From: an uncultured Oscillospiraceae bacterium
Lineage (GTDB): Bacteria > Bacillota > Clostridia > Oscillospirales > Ruminococcaceae
Assembly: GCA_910588145.1 (NCBI GenBank)
Contig: CAJUPO010000011.1
Span: 1 to 64,000 of the forward strand
Direction: 5' to 3'
DNA length: 64,000 nt
In this document: in pieces, positions 40,648 to 47,578 of the stretch
Layout: each line of letters starts with the position of its first letter
Numbering within the stretch: the first letter of the stretch is position 1
Program-made: the position numbers and the translations under genes
Notes under the pieces: generated by a model
The model's input: only the letters and a program-made list of their open reading frames with translations
The model's database searches: none
What the model was told of the DNA's origin: nothing

Positions 40648-40845
40648 ATGAATTTATCAGTAATCGAAAACAAAAACCATAGGATCATTTATTACGCAAA
40701 TTTTGTATTGGTACAAAATTATAGGAACAATCCCACTTTTACATACCAAAAATTAATAATGCAATTAATATTAGAACTATTTATGTTTGTGTGTTCGTTT
40801 TTCGTACGCACAAAAACAGTCAGCATAGTAAAAGACCGCCCCTGA
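40648..40845 (+). CDS. Small hydrophobic-tailed protein
   Basis: A 65-residue frame with a strong SD (AAAGGAGG) and a hydrophobic segment (LIMQLILELFMFVCSFFV, about 36-53) ending in a basic tail. It lies behind the attenuator-like hairpin at 40524. Could be a membrane toxin or a phage early protein; not recognised. A stem with AGTAAA/TTTACT and CCGCCC arms follows at about 40817-40862. Confidence 0.42.
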   Translation: MNLSVIENKNHRIIYYANFVLVQNYRNNPTFTYQKLIMQLILELFMFVCSFFVRTKTVSIVKDRP

Positions 40846-40894
40846 CGGGACGGAAATTTACTGTGATGAAGTAGTTTAAATATATTCAATAGTA

Positions 40895-41257
40895 TCATTT
40901 ACTATTGATATTAGCATTAAATAACGGATTTAAATATTGTTTCAGCGACTTGATAAAGTATTTTTTCTTTTTTGCTAATTCGTAAATATTTGCAATATCA
41001 ATGCGTTCCTCAGTTATGCCATCCGTAAGAATAAGAACATAATTTTGCGGTTCATTGAGATAAAGTTTACAAATGCATTTTGATGGATCGTTTTTAAAAA
41101 TAAGAGATATGTACTCATCATTTCTTTTGTAACTAATGTCATTTACAGGCATAGTTTTTCTTAGGGTATTGATTATGATAAAGTAAGCTTCAAACTCTCG
41201 GTCTGTAGGCCATTCTGAGCCGCGCTTAATTCGGATTGCTTCATCAAAATCATCCAT
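40895..41257 (-). CDS. Stand-alone domain seen at the end of HsdR_N-like prophage proteins
   Basis: A 120-residue protein (FEAYFIIINTLRKTMPVNDI, SLIFKNDPSKCICKLYLNE, YELAKKKKYFIKSLKQYL). From memory this pattern resembles the C-terminal part of prophage proteins with an HSDR_N-like nuclease domain, here without that domain. A promoter direction away from repressor B is likely. Function unknown; may act in immunity or exclusion. Confidence 0.4.
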   Translation of the reverse strand: MDDFDEAIRIKRGSEWPTDREFEAYFIIINTLRKTMPVNDISYKRNDEYISLIFKNDPSKCICKLYLNEPQNYVLILTDGITEERIDIANIYELAKKKKYFIKSLKQYLNPLFNANINSK

Positions 41258-41457
41258 AGTTTATCTCCTAATGCTGTTTTAATAATTATACTATAAATAA
41301 AATTAAAAAACAATTAGCATAAAGTAAGAAAAAACTACCATTTTTTTGTATATTTTAATAAAAAGTGTATAAATTGGCAAGATTTTATTACAAATTTTCA
41401 CGTTATGGGGTAAATGGGGCTTATCAGAAATTATTAATTGCGTAAATTTAATTTAAA

Positions 41458-41802
41458 TCATTTATTTATGTACTTAGGAACTTCAAGGAGTTCATCAAGA
41501 CGCTCCATCAATTTGGCTTGACCTGATTCGTTGAGCTGTTCGCATTTATCTAGAATTATTGCTTCTAAAGAAGTAATAGAACGTTGAATCAAGTCAGTGT
41601 TATCGTTCCACCCCATTAAATATGCAGGGGTTGTGTTCAAGGCTTTAGCCAAAGGTTCTAGTACAGTTGTGGGGAGCTTTTCAATTTCATTACTTTCATA
41701 TCTGTATATGGTTGCACGATTCTTGTTTAGCCTTATAGCTAAATCGTCTACGGTTATCCCCATTTCTTTTCGTTTTAATTTTATTCTCTCACCTATTGTC
41801 AT
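41458..41802 (-). CDS. XRE repressor B
   Basis: A 114-residue CI-like repressor: helix-turn-helix at about 5-60 (IKLKRKEMGITVDDLAIRLNKNRATIYRYE), AYLMGWND, then a tail (LNESGQAKLMERLDELLEVPKYIN) nearly identical to that of repressor D at 45747. Its promoter (TTGCAT-17-TATAAT, 41826-41854) overlaps operator site 1 and thus is autoregulated. Confidence 0.92.
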   Translation of the reverse strand: MTIGERIKLKRKEMGITVDDLAIRLNKNRATIYRYESNEIEKLPTTVLEPLAKALNTTPAYLMGWNDNTDLIQRSITSLEAIILDKCEQLNESGQAKLMERLDELLEVPKYINK

Positions 41803-41825
41803 AATAATCTTCCTCCGTGATGATT

Positions 41826-41962
41826 ATTATAGCATGATGATTGCAAAAATGCAATACCAAAGTGATAAATAAAAAATATTTTCGCAAATTTGCGAAAAAG
41901 TACTTGACAAATATAAATCAATATGATAACATTAATACATAATTTGTATCGCATATATGCGA
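41826..41962. promoter_or_regulatory. Divergent control region B with three operators
   Basis: Sites of the form TYGCA-N4-TGCRA: TTGCAAAAATGCAA (41841-41854, over the repressor -35), TTTTCGCAAATTTGCGAAAA (41879-41898, 20-bp perfect palindrome) and TCGCATATATGCGA (41949-41962, after the plus -10). The plus promoter is TTGACA (41904-41909) with TAACAT at 41927. Classic lambda-like switch. Confidence 0.82.
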
Positions 41963-41983
41963 CAAAGAGGAGGTGATTAATTT

Positions 41984-42217
41984 ATGGTTAACATGAATAA
42001 ACTAAACGGAGTTATGGCGGAACGGGATTTTAACAAAAAAATTCTTTCCGAAAAAACAGGGATAGCCTATGATACATTATGCAGAAGATTTAGAAAAAAG
42101 CCTAATAACAGGTACTATGGTTTATTTTCTATAGAAGAAGCTGATTTAATTGCAAATGCTCTTGAACTAAACGCAAACGAGGCTACAAATATATTTTTTA
42201 GTCAGTATGTCGCATAA
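41984..42217 (+). CDS. Cro-like helix-turn-helix protein B
   Basis: A 77-residue protein transcribed opposite to repressor B. The fold (LNGVMAERDFNKKILSEKTGIAYDTLCRRFRKK) is that of a small phage regulator, and a tail NEATNIFFSQYVA follows. AGGAGGTGAT precedes the ATG. Counterpart of the Cro-like gene at 46273 in cassette D. Confidence 0.75.
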   Translation: MVNMNKLNGVMAERDFNKKILSEKTGIAYDTLCRRFRKKPNNRYYGLFSIEEADLIANALELNANEATNIFFSQYVA

Positions 42218-42257
42218 GTGCAATAAATCCACAAAACGATAGGAGGATTATAATAAT

Positions 42258-42470
42258 GTAGCGGAAATTCTTGGTTACTTAAATACGCCAAAAGCAATCA
42301 GAGACCATGTAGATGGGGAAGATAAGCTGACAGAACGAATCGTTCTATCAGGTCAAAACAGGGAAGTTATCTTAATTAATGAATCCGGTTTTTATAGTCA
42401 TGTAGATAAAGATGAGTCCCTAAAACAGGGACTCATTGATAGAATAGAAAGAATGCAGGTAATACTTTAA
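42258..42470 (+). pseudogene. Bro-N antirepressor fragment
   Basis: A 70-codon frame (VAEILGYLNTPKAIRDHVDGEDK then RIVLSGQNREVILINESG) matches the middle of Bro-N domains, but the first about 35 residues are missing: AGGAGG is followed by ATG-TAG. The C-terminal half is replaced by an unrelated tail with a GAGTCCCT/AGGGACTC hairpin. A relic of an older antirepressor gene. Confidence 0.75.
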
Positions 42471-42555
42471 CCGTAGTTTATTGAATCCGGGTATCTAATG
42501 TTCACTATATCTAATACTATTAATCATAAGTGAGTAATAGTAAGCAATGTTAAAT

Positions 42556-42777
42556 TTAATTTTGCTGCTCTAGTTCTTTTTCATTAGTTATTATGTCTCC
42601 AATATTACAATCCAGTAAGTCGCAAAGTTTTGAAAGTACTTCGAATGAAACACTTTTATTATGCCTTAAACGCTGAATAGTAGCTTCTCCTAATATTTTT
42701 TCTTTTCGTAACCTTGTTGAGGGGTACCCTTTTTCTTTAAGTACTTTTAAAACATCAATTTTATATATAATTGGCAT
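42556..42777 (-). CDS. Helix-turn-helix repressor C (YozG-like)
   Basis: A 73-residue XRE/HTH_26-type protein (MPIIYKIDVLKVLKEKGYPSTRLRKEKILGEATIQRLR, then LSKLCDLLDCNIGDII). The start is 42777 because AGGAGG lies 7 bases upstream. Three evenly spaced 17-bp operators lie in front (42835-42918). Confidence 0.85.
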   Translation of the reverse strand: MPIIYKIDVLKVLKEKGYPSTRLRKEKILGEATIQRLRHNKSVSFEVLSKLCDLLDCNIGDIITNEKELEQQN

Positions 42778-42834
42778 TAATCTTCCTCCTAAATAAAAAG
42801 AAATCATTTGTCTATATTATTATACCATTTACAA

Positions 42835-42918
42835 ACACTTAAATCTAGTGTAAAAGTGTACAAATACTACACTAAAACTTTGTGTAATTTGCGAATTGAA
42901 TACACTAGAAACAAGTGT
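42835..42918. promoter_or_regulatory. Operator array C, three evenly spaced 17-bp sites
   Basis: ACACTTAAATCTAGTGT (42835-42851), ACACTAAAACTTTGTGT (42869-42885) and ACACTAGAAACAAGTGT (42902-42918), centres 34 and 33 bp apart, about three helix turns. They cover the promoter TTGAAT-17-TATAAT of the gene at 42951 and the region upstream of repressor C. Confidence 0.8.
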
Positions 42919-42950
42919 TATAATATAAACATGGAAAGGAGGTAAGGACA

Positions 42951-43085
42951 ATGGCTAAACAAAAGCCGAAAGGCAAAAAGAAAAGCACTGATAAATCAGT
43001 CACACTTCAAAAACTTCTGATTATCAATGCAATTCTCACATTAATTGTTAAGCTTATCGAATTAATCGAAAAACTTAATGATTAA
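42951..43085 (+). CDS. Small basic/hydrophobic phage protein
   Basis: A 44-residue protein: a Lys-rich N-terminus (MAKQKPKGKKKSTDKS) followed by one hydrophobic helix (KLLIINAILTLIVKLIELI). GGAGG precedes the ATG and a strong terminator follows at 43088. It is the plus-strand gene of cassette C. Form resembles small phage membrane peptides; function unknown. Confidence 0.6.
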   Translation: MAKQKPKGKKKSTDKSVTLQKLLIINAILTLIVKLIELIEKLND

Positions 43086-43087
43086 AT

Positions 43088-43112
43088 AAAGGGAGGAAAA
43101 CCTCCTCCCTTT
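43088..43112 (+). terminator. Terminator after the small gene at 42951
   Basis: AAAGGGAGG pairs with CCTCCCTTT over a 7-base loop; moderate T-rich exit. Confidence 0.7.
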
Positions 43113-43145
43113 ATAATAACTTAAAATTAGCCATTTGTCAATATT

Positions 43146-43223
43146 ATGATTACTATTGTTTTAGATGTTATCAGTATTATTCTGTTAATAACTGTCATTG
43201 TTATTGGATTAAGAAAAAAGTAA
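43146..43223 (+). CDS. Tiny hydrophobic peptide
   Basis: A 25-residue frame (MITIVLDVISIILLITVIVI followed by GLRKK), the same size and form as the toxin-like peptide at 38369. No SD precedes the ATG, so translation is doubtful unless leaderless. Confidence 0.35.
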   Translation: MITIVLDVISIILLITVIVIGLRKK

Positions 43224-43295
43224 AACGTTGTAAGGGGGAGTTATATTTTATAAAATGACTGCCCCACTTAAATTAAAATTGAAAGGAAGTTTATC

Positions 43296-44060
43296 ATGAA
43301 CGAAATCAAAATTTTTGAAAACACAGAGTTCGGCTCTGTAAGAACAATTGAAGAAAACGGAAAAGTAATGTTTTGCGGTAAGGACATAGCAATGTCGCTA
43401 GGGTATAAAAGACCCGCTGATGCGATTTCAGCTCATTGCAAAGGGGTCTGTGAATTACCGACCCCTACAGCCGGGGGTGTACAGAAGATGAAGTATATCT
43501 CCGAAGGCGATATTTACCGACTTGCTGCAAAAAGTGAATTACCTGGAGCAGAAAAATTTGAAAGTTGGATATTTGATGAAGTTCTGCCATCCATCCGCAA
43601 GCACGGTGCGTATATGACAGAGAATACACTTGAACAAGCAATTGCTGATCCTGATTTTCTGATTAAACTTGCAACTGAGTTAAAAAATGAAAAGGAAAAA
43701 CGTAAGGAACTTGAAACAAAAGTAAACGAAGATAAGCCAAAGGTACTTTTTGCGGACGCAGTTGAAACGGCGCAGACGTCAATACTTGTAGGCGACCTTG
43801 CTAAGCTTATTAAACAAAACGGTATTAATATAGGTCAGAAACGTTTATTTTCTTATCTAAGAGAAAATGGATACTTAATTAAAAATGGCAGCAGTAAAAA
43901 TATGCCGACTCAGAAATCTATGGAAATGAATCTATTTGAGGTAAAGGAACGAACTATAAATAATCCGGACGGTACAGTGCGGATTACTAAAACTACAAAA
44001 GTCACTGGTAAAGGGCAGACGTATTTTATTAATAAGTTTCTTGGTGACAAATCTGCATAA
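43296..44060 (+). CDS. Phage antirepressor with Bro-N and KilAC domains
   Basis: A 254-residue protein. Bro-N domain at about 1-110 (IFENTEFGSVRTIEENGKVMFCGKDIAMSLGY, later KMKYISEGDIYRLAAKSELPGAEKFESWI) and KilA-C at about 135-250 (ILVGDLAKLIKQNGINIGQKRLFSYLRENGYLI). Antirepressors of this type inactivate a prophage repressor. GAAAGGAAG precedes the ATG. Confidence 0.92.
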   Translation: MNEIKIFENTEFGSVRTIEENGKVMFCGKDIAMSLGYKRPADAISAHCKGVCELPTPTAGGVQKMKYISEGDIYRLAAKSELPGAEKFESWIFDEVLPSIRKHGAYMTENTLEQAIADPDFLIKLATELKNEKEKRKELETKVNEDKPKVLFADAVETAQTSILVGDLAKLIKQNGINIGQKRLFSYLRENGYLIKNGSSKNMPTQKSMEMNLFEVKERTINNPDGTVRITKTTKVTGKGQTYFINKFLGDKSA

Positions 44061-44108
44061 AAATACCGCCCTAAACTGGGCGGTATAAAAATAAATTTAA
44101 TGGGCGAG

Positions 44109-44438
44109 TTATTTATTTATCAAATCGTTTTCTAACATAATTTTAAGGGAAAGTAAATCACTGGTACGTTTGGTGTTTAATACTATTGTTGCCAAGCCCT
44201 CTGTTGCGGCAGAAATAGCATAGAAGATTGCTGCAACAACGCCGGAGTAAACAAGTGTGGTAAGAAACGAAACAACCCCTAAATCCTTTCCTATTACAAT
44301 CCCGGCTATAACACCAATGATAAGTATTCCAATAGCAATATACAGTAAAACTCTTGATACAGTCATAAGTTTCTGATATTGAGGTGAATAATTATCATTA
44401 GCACGTCTTAATTCTTTTAAGAGTTCGTCTTTGTTCAT
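44109..44438 (-). CDS. Small two-helix membrane protein (moron)
   Basis: A 109-residue protein with two membrane segments (about 30-50 and 60-82) and charged ends. It is on the minus strand next to two more accessory genes, so likely expressed in lysogens. SD GGAGG is present. Possibly a superinfection-exclusion factor, but unrecognised. Confidence 0.6.
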   Translation of the reverse strand: MNKDELLKELRRANDNYSPQYQKLMTVSRVLLYIAIGILIIGVIAGIVIGKDLGVVSFLTTLVYSGVVAAIFYAISAATEGLATIVLNTKRTSDLLSLKIMLENDLINK

Positions 44439-44495
44439 AATATACCTCCGTGTATTTAATTTTATTTTAATAAAGACAGACTTTTAATGATAATA

Positions 44496-44729
44496 CTATA
44501 CCGTCCATCTATTACCACAAGTTTGGCAAAGTGCAACAGTCTCGTTTGTGATTGTTGTTTTACCAGTACCTTTGTGTTTGCCGACCAATAACCATAAGCC
44601 GCAGGTGCATAAAATAAGAAGGCATCTTCCTAACCCCCATAAACATCCGCCGCCTTTAGCTTGTGTTTTAGATCCGGATTGAATAACTTGAAGTGTTACG
44701 TTTTCGCTGCCACATTTTAAACATTTCAT
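44496..44729 (-). CDS. Zinc-ribbon membrane protein (moron)
   Basis: A 77-residue protein: N-terminal CxxC (MKCLKCGSENV), a Gly/Cys-rich hydrophobic centre (GGCLWGLGRCLLILCTCGLWLLVG) and C-terminal CQTCGNRW. The two CxxC pairs probably bind zinc. The promoter is in direct repeat copy 1 (TTGTAA-17-TATAAT, 44765-44793). Function unknown. Confidence 0.65.
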   Translation of the reverse strand: MKCLKCGSENVTLQVIQSGSKTQAKGGGCLWGLGRCLLILCTCGLWLLVGKHKGTGKTTITNETVALCQTCGNRWTV

Positions 44730-44746
44730 TATGTCAAAACCCCTTT

Positions 44747-44900
44747 GTTGTAAATTGTAATAAAATTATACCATATTCAACAATTTTTTACAATTGGAAT
44801 AAGATAAGAAGTTTACTTGAATAATTTGTAGAAAGTTAACAAATTAATGGTATTATAAGGAAAATATTACTTTATGTACTTTGGGTGTTCAAGTAACTCG
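44747..44900. repeat. Direct repeat copy 1: promoter plus repressor tail
   Basis: About 154 bp closely similar to 45625-45780. On the minus strand it holds the last codons of a repressor D-like gene (44867-44899, ending ELLEHPKYIK) and a TTGTAA-17-TATAAT promoter that serves the gene at 44496. Confidence 0.88.
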
Positions 44901-45020
44901 ACACTTACTTATATAAAAAGTCCCCTCAAAAGAGGGGCAAGAATAAATATATTTAATAAGTGAGTTCAATTAAAGAATTATGATAATAATACTTTAAATT
45001 TTTGCAGTGTGGGAATTAAA

Positions 45021-45608
45021 TTAATTAAGTTTAACGGTTTTCACTATTTTGCTTAGTTCTTCGGATAGGTCTGATTCAAATAATTTTTCTTTGAAGTTAT
45101 CAGTAAATTCGGATTTGGGGGTTGATTGGTCATCAAAAGAATAGTAAATCTCATAGAGTTTATTATTATGTACAAAATAATAGGATTCAGAATAATAATA
45201 CTTTACGGGATCAATTCCTCCCCATAAACCTATGATACTATGATATTGCATTTCAATATCATTTATAGTTAATGTGCCCTTTTCTATAACTTCATACTCG
45301 TCTGAATTATAATATCGTTCTTTGGGGCGTTCAATAAGTTCAGAATCTGTTAAATCATCGCCATAATCTGTCCACTTAAGGGTAATACGTGACTTATCAT
45401 TTTTATCATCGGAAGTATAAATCAAAGCTCTTTTTGAACTGAAAACGCTATTTTCTTCCACATCAAATTCTTCAGTTTTAAAATCTTCATTGATTTTTAT
45501 GGAAATATCATCAAATGTGTAGTTTTTAGTTTTAGGCTCACATCCGAATAAACAACTGCTCAACATAAGTGCAGTAAGTAGGCAGGTAAATTTAGTTAGT
45601 TTTTTCAT
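45021..45608 (-). CDS. Lipoprotein moron
   Basis: A 195-residue lipoprotein with a signal ending in SCLFGC (Cys at about 23), and a beta-rich mature part (DKSRITLKWTDYGDDL, YYYSESYYFVHNNKLYEIYYSFDDQ). It is expressed from the promoter in repeat copy 2 and flanked by the two repeats. Phage-encoded surface lipoproteins often block DNA entry of other phages; here that is a guess. Confidence 0.75.
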   Translation of the reverse strand: MKKLTKFTCLLTALMLSSCLFGCEPKTKNYTFDDISIKINEDFKTEEFDVEENSVFSSKRALIYTSDDKNDKSRITLKWTDYGDDLTDSELIERPKERYYNSDEYEVIEKGTLTINDIEMQYHSIIGLWGGIDPVKYYYSESYYFVHNNKLYEIYYSFDDQSTPKSEFTDNFKEKLFESDLSEELSKIVKTVKLN

Positions 45609-45624
45609 GGTGTCATTCTCCTTA

Positions 45625-45780
45625 GTTGTAAAATATAATAAAATTATATCATAATGTATACTTTTTTACAATTGGTATAAGATAAGAAGTTTACATGAAT
45701 AATTTGTAGAAAGTTAACAAATTAATGGTATTACAAGGAAAAAATATTACTTTATGTACTTTGGATGTTCAAGTAATTCG
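45625..45780. repeat. Direct repeat copy 2: promoter plus repressor D tail
   Basis: About 156 bp, matching 44747-44900. It holds the true end of repressor D and the TTGTAA-17-TATAAT promoter (45643-45671) of the lipoprotein gene. Confidence 0.88.
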
Positions 45781-46100
45781 TCAAGACGTTCTTTTAATTT
45801 ATCTTGACCTGATTCGTTGAGTTGATTATATAATCTTAAAAGGTTTTTTTCATCGTCGTTTAAATTATTTACAATTATTTTTTGTGGTTCGACATCATCT
45901 GTCCAACCCATTAAAAATTCAGAAGTAACTTTAGTCGCTTTTGCAATTGCTTCGATTCTGTCAATTGGTATTTTTTCGGTCTCTCCAGTAGCATATCGTT
46001 GCAATGCGGATTTGGGTATTTTAGTTAATGAGGCGAGTTCACTATAAGATAAATTTGCTTTTTGAATAGAATGCAAAATTCTGTCTGAACGCTGGCTCAT
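45747..46100 (-). CDS. XRE repressor D
   Basis: A 117-residue CI-like repressor: helix-turn-helix at about 5-60 (ILHSIQKANLSYSELASLTKIPKSALQRYATGETEKIP), EFLMGWTDD, then the tail LNESGQDKLKERLDELLEHPKYIK shared with repressor B. The recognition helix differs from that of B, consistent with a different operator (TCCC-N6-GGGA). Its promoter overlaps operator 1. Confidence 0.92.
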   Translation of the reverse strand: MSQRSDRILHSIQKANLSYSELASLTKIPKSALQRYATGETEKIPIDRIEAIAKATKVTSEFLMGWTDDVEPQKIIVNNLNDDEKNLLRLYNQLNESGQDKLKERLDELLEHPKYIK

Positions 46101-46129
46101 GTTATCACCGTCCTTAATGTTATGATATG

Positions 46130-46250
46130 ATTATATCATAACTGTCCCAAAAAAGCAATATAAAATAGAAAAAAATAAAAAAAGTATCCCAAAAGTGGGT
46201 TGACAAATGAAAAAAGTAATGTTATAATAAGAGTGTCCCAAAAAAGGGAC
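46130..46250. promoter_or_regulatory. Divergent control region D with TCCC-N6-GGGA operators
   Basis: Repressor promoter TTGCTT-17-TATAAT (46130-46158, minus). Operators: a half site TCCCAAAAAAGCAA (46145-46158), TCCCAAAAGTGGGT (46187-46200) and the perfect GTCCCAAAAAAGGGAC (46235-46250). Plus promoter TTGACA (46200-46205), 17 bp, TATAAT (46223-46228). Confidence 0.85.
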
Positions 46251-46272
46251 GGAAAGAAAGGTGAAATTTATT

Positions 46273-46515
46273 ATGCTAAATTCAAACAAACTCAAAGGAA
46301 AAATCGCAGGGGCAGGGTTAAGTCAGCGTAAACTTGCAAAACTTACAGGTATATCAGAAAATACAATAAGCTGTAAAATGAAAGGTCATCGTTGTTTTGA
46401 CACAGATGAAATTGATAAAATATGCTTAGCCCTAAATATAACAAATAACGCAGAAAAAGCCGAGATTTTTTTAGCTGATATGTCCCAAAACAGGGATGAA
46501 AACAAATCTGCATAA
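46273..46515 (+). CDS. Cro-like helix-turn-helix protein D
   Basis: An 80-residue protein (LNSNKLKGKIAGAGLSQRKLAKLTGISENTISCKMKG) opposite repressor D. The ATG at 46273 is preferred to a GTG at 46261 that overlaps the SD (AAAGGTG). Typical size of Cro proteins. Confidence 0.82.
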   Translation: MLNSNKLKGKIAGAGLSQRKLAKLTGISENTISCKMKGHRCFDTDEIDKICLALNITNNAEKAEIFLADMSQNRDENKSA

Positions 46516-46529
46516 GAAAGGAGAAAATT

Positions 46530-46691
46530 ATGGACAAAATAAAAAATCCCTCAGAAAGAAAAATAGAATTACTTCCTGAGAGATTAAAAGATACGAGTAA
46601 ATTAACCAAAGTGATTCCTGATAATGTAAATATTACAGTATCAGAAATTGAAATAGACAGGAACGGTAATCCTGTGCTTAACCCCATTTAA
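46530..46691 (+). CDS. Small phage early protein
   Basis: A 53-residue protein (MDKIKNPSERKIELLPERLK, later ITVSEIEIDRNGNPVLNPI) directly after the Cro-like gene. AAAGGAG precedes the ATG. Not recognised. Confidence 0.55.
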   Translation: MDKIKNPSERKIELLPERLKDTSKLTKVIPDNVNITVSEIEIDRNGNPVLNPI

Positions 46692-46721
46692 ATTGTATAA
46701 GTTAAAAGGAGAAAAATAAAA

Positions 46722-46841
46722 ATGAATAAAACAGTAGTTAACGAATACAACGAAAAAATTAAAAATATGCCGAGGGAAAAACTTAACGCATTCGCTTTAA
46801 ATTTATTAGCGCTTATTGCACCGTTGTTAAAGTTGTCGTAA
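46722..46841 (+). CDS. Small phage protein, possibly cut by an in-frame TAA
   Basis: A 39-residue frame (MNKTVVNEYNEKIKNMPREK then LNAFALNLLALIAPLLKLS). After the TAA at 46839 the same frame stays open for 24 more codons to 46916 (IAEVIVKASDNSEQDD...). The native protein may have been 64 residues with this codon mutated. SD AAAGGAG. Confidence 0.5.
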   Translation: MNKTVVNEYNEKIKNMPREKLNAFALNLLALIAPLLKLS

Positions 46842-46946
46842 ATAGCGGAAGTTATTGTTAAAGCAAGTGATAATTCTGAGCAGGATGATTCAAGAAATGA
46901 AAGCGCCGGATCATAAATTAAAAAACTACCGCAAGGAGGTGAAAAA

Positions 46947-47246
46947 ATGAGCGCAGAAGCAAAAGAAGCAGCCAAGTTTTTAAATAGCTACATAGAGGAA
47001 AACCTTATAAAGGTTGCAGAGGTAATAAAAGAAAATCCAAGTCACATAAAAACAAAGGCGGCTGCTGATTTATTGGGTGTAAGCCTGGATTCGGTAAAAA
47101 CATATCTAAGGAACGGAGGAGACCTGGGAGTTGCATGGAAAAAGGAGGGTAAACAAAACCACGGCTACAGTGTTCCGACATTTCAGTTTATATGTAAAAG
47201 CTATGGAGCACAGTTTATAAATATTGTAAGGGAGTACATAGAATGA
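46947..47246 (+). CDS. Small DNA-binding-like phage protein
   Basis: A 99-residue protein with a helix-turn-helix-like centre (HIKTKAAADLLGVSLDSVKTYLRNGG). AAGGAGGTG precedes the ATG. It overlaps the next gene by 4 bp. Could be a regulator of early genes; not recognised. Confidence 0.6.
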   Translation: MSAEAKEAAKFLNSYIEENLIKVAEVIKENPSHIKTKAAADLLGVSLDSVKTYLRNGGDLGVAWKKEGKQNHGYSVPTFQFICKSYGAQFINIVREYIE

Positions 47247-47470
47247 CGAGATTAAGAAAAGCGGATACGGTTCCGGAATTAAGGTTGAACAGTCCGCAAA
47301 ACAAAGGCTATCAGGAAGCAACAATAACATTGTTTCTTGATAGCGGCGATGTACTAATTGATAACCTTCAGATGGAAGTATCAAGAGATTTAATAGATTC
47401 CTCGTTTTCTGCACTTATTGATATTATGCGCAGGAATACGATAAGGCAAGGGCTTAACTGTTATGCGTAG
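47243..47470 (+). CDS. Small phage protein
   Basis: A 75-residue protein (PELRLNSPQNKGYQEATITLFLDSGDVLI) that starts inside the end of the previous gene (ATGA). Not recognised. Confidence 0.55.
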   Translation: MTRLRKADTVPELRLNSPQNKGYQEATITLFLDSGDVLIDNLQMEVSRDLIDSSFSALIDIMRRNTIRQGLNCYA

Positions 47471-47578
47471 TTTTAAGAGGTGTATAAAAAAATCCGCCCT
47501 GCGCAGAAGCGAAAGGACGGATTCACAAATAATAACACTACTGAATAATAACACAAATTTAAAGGAAAGTCAAGAGTT

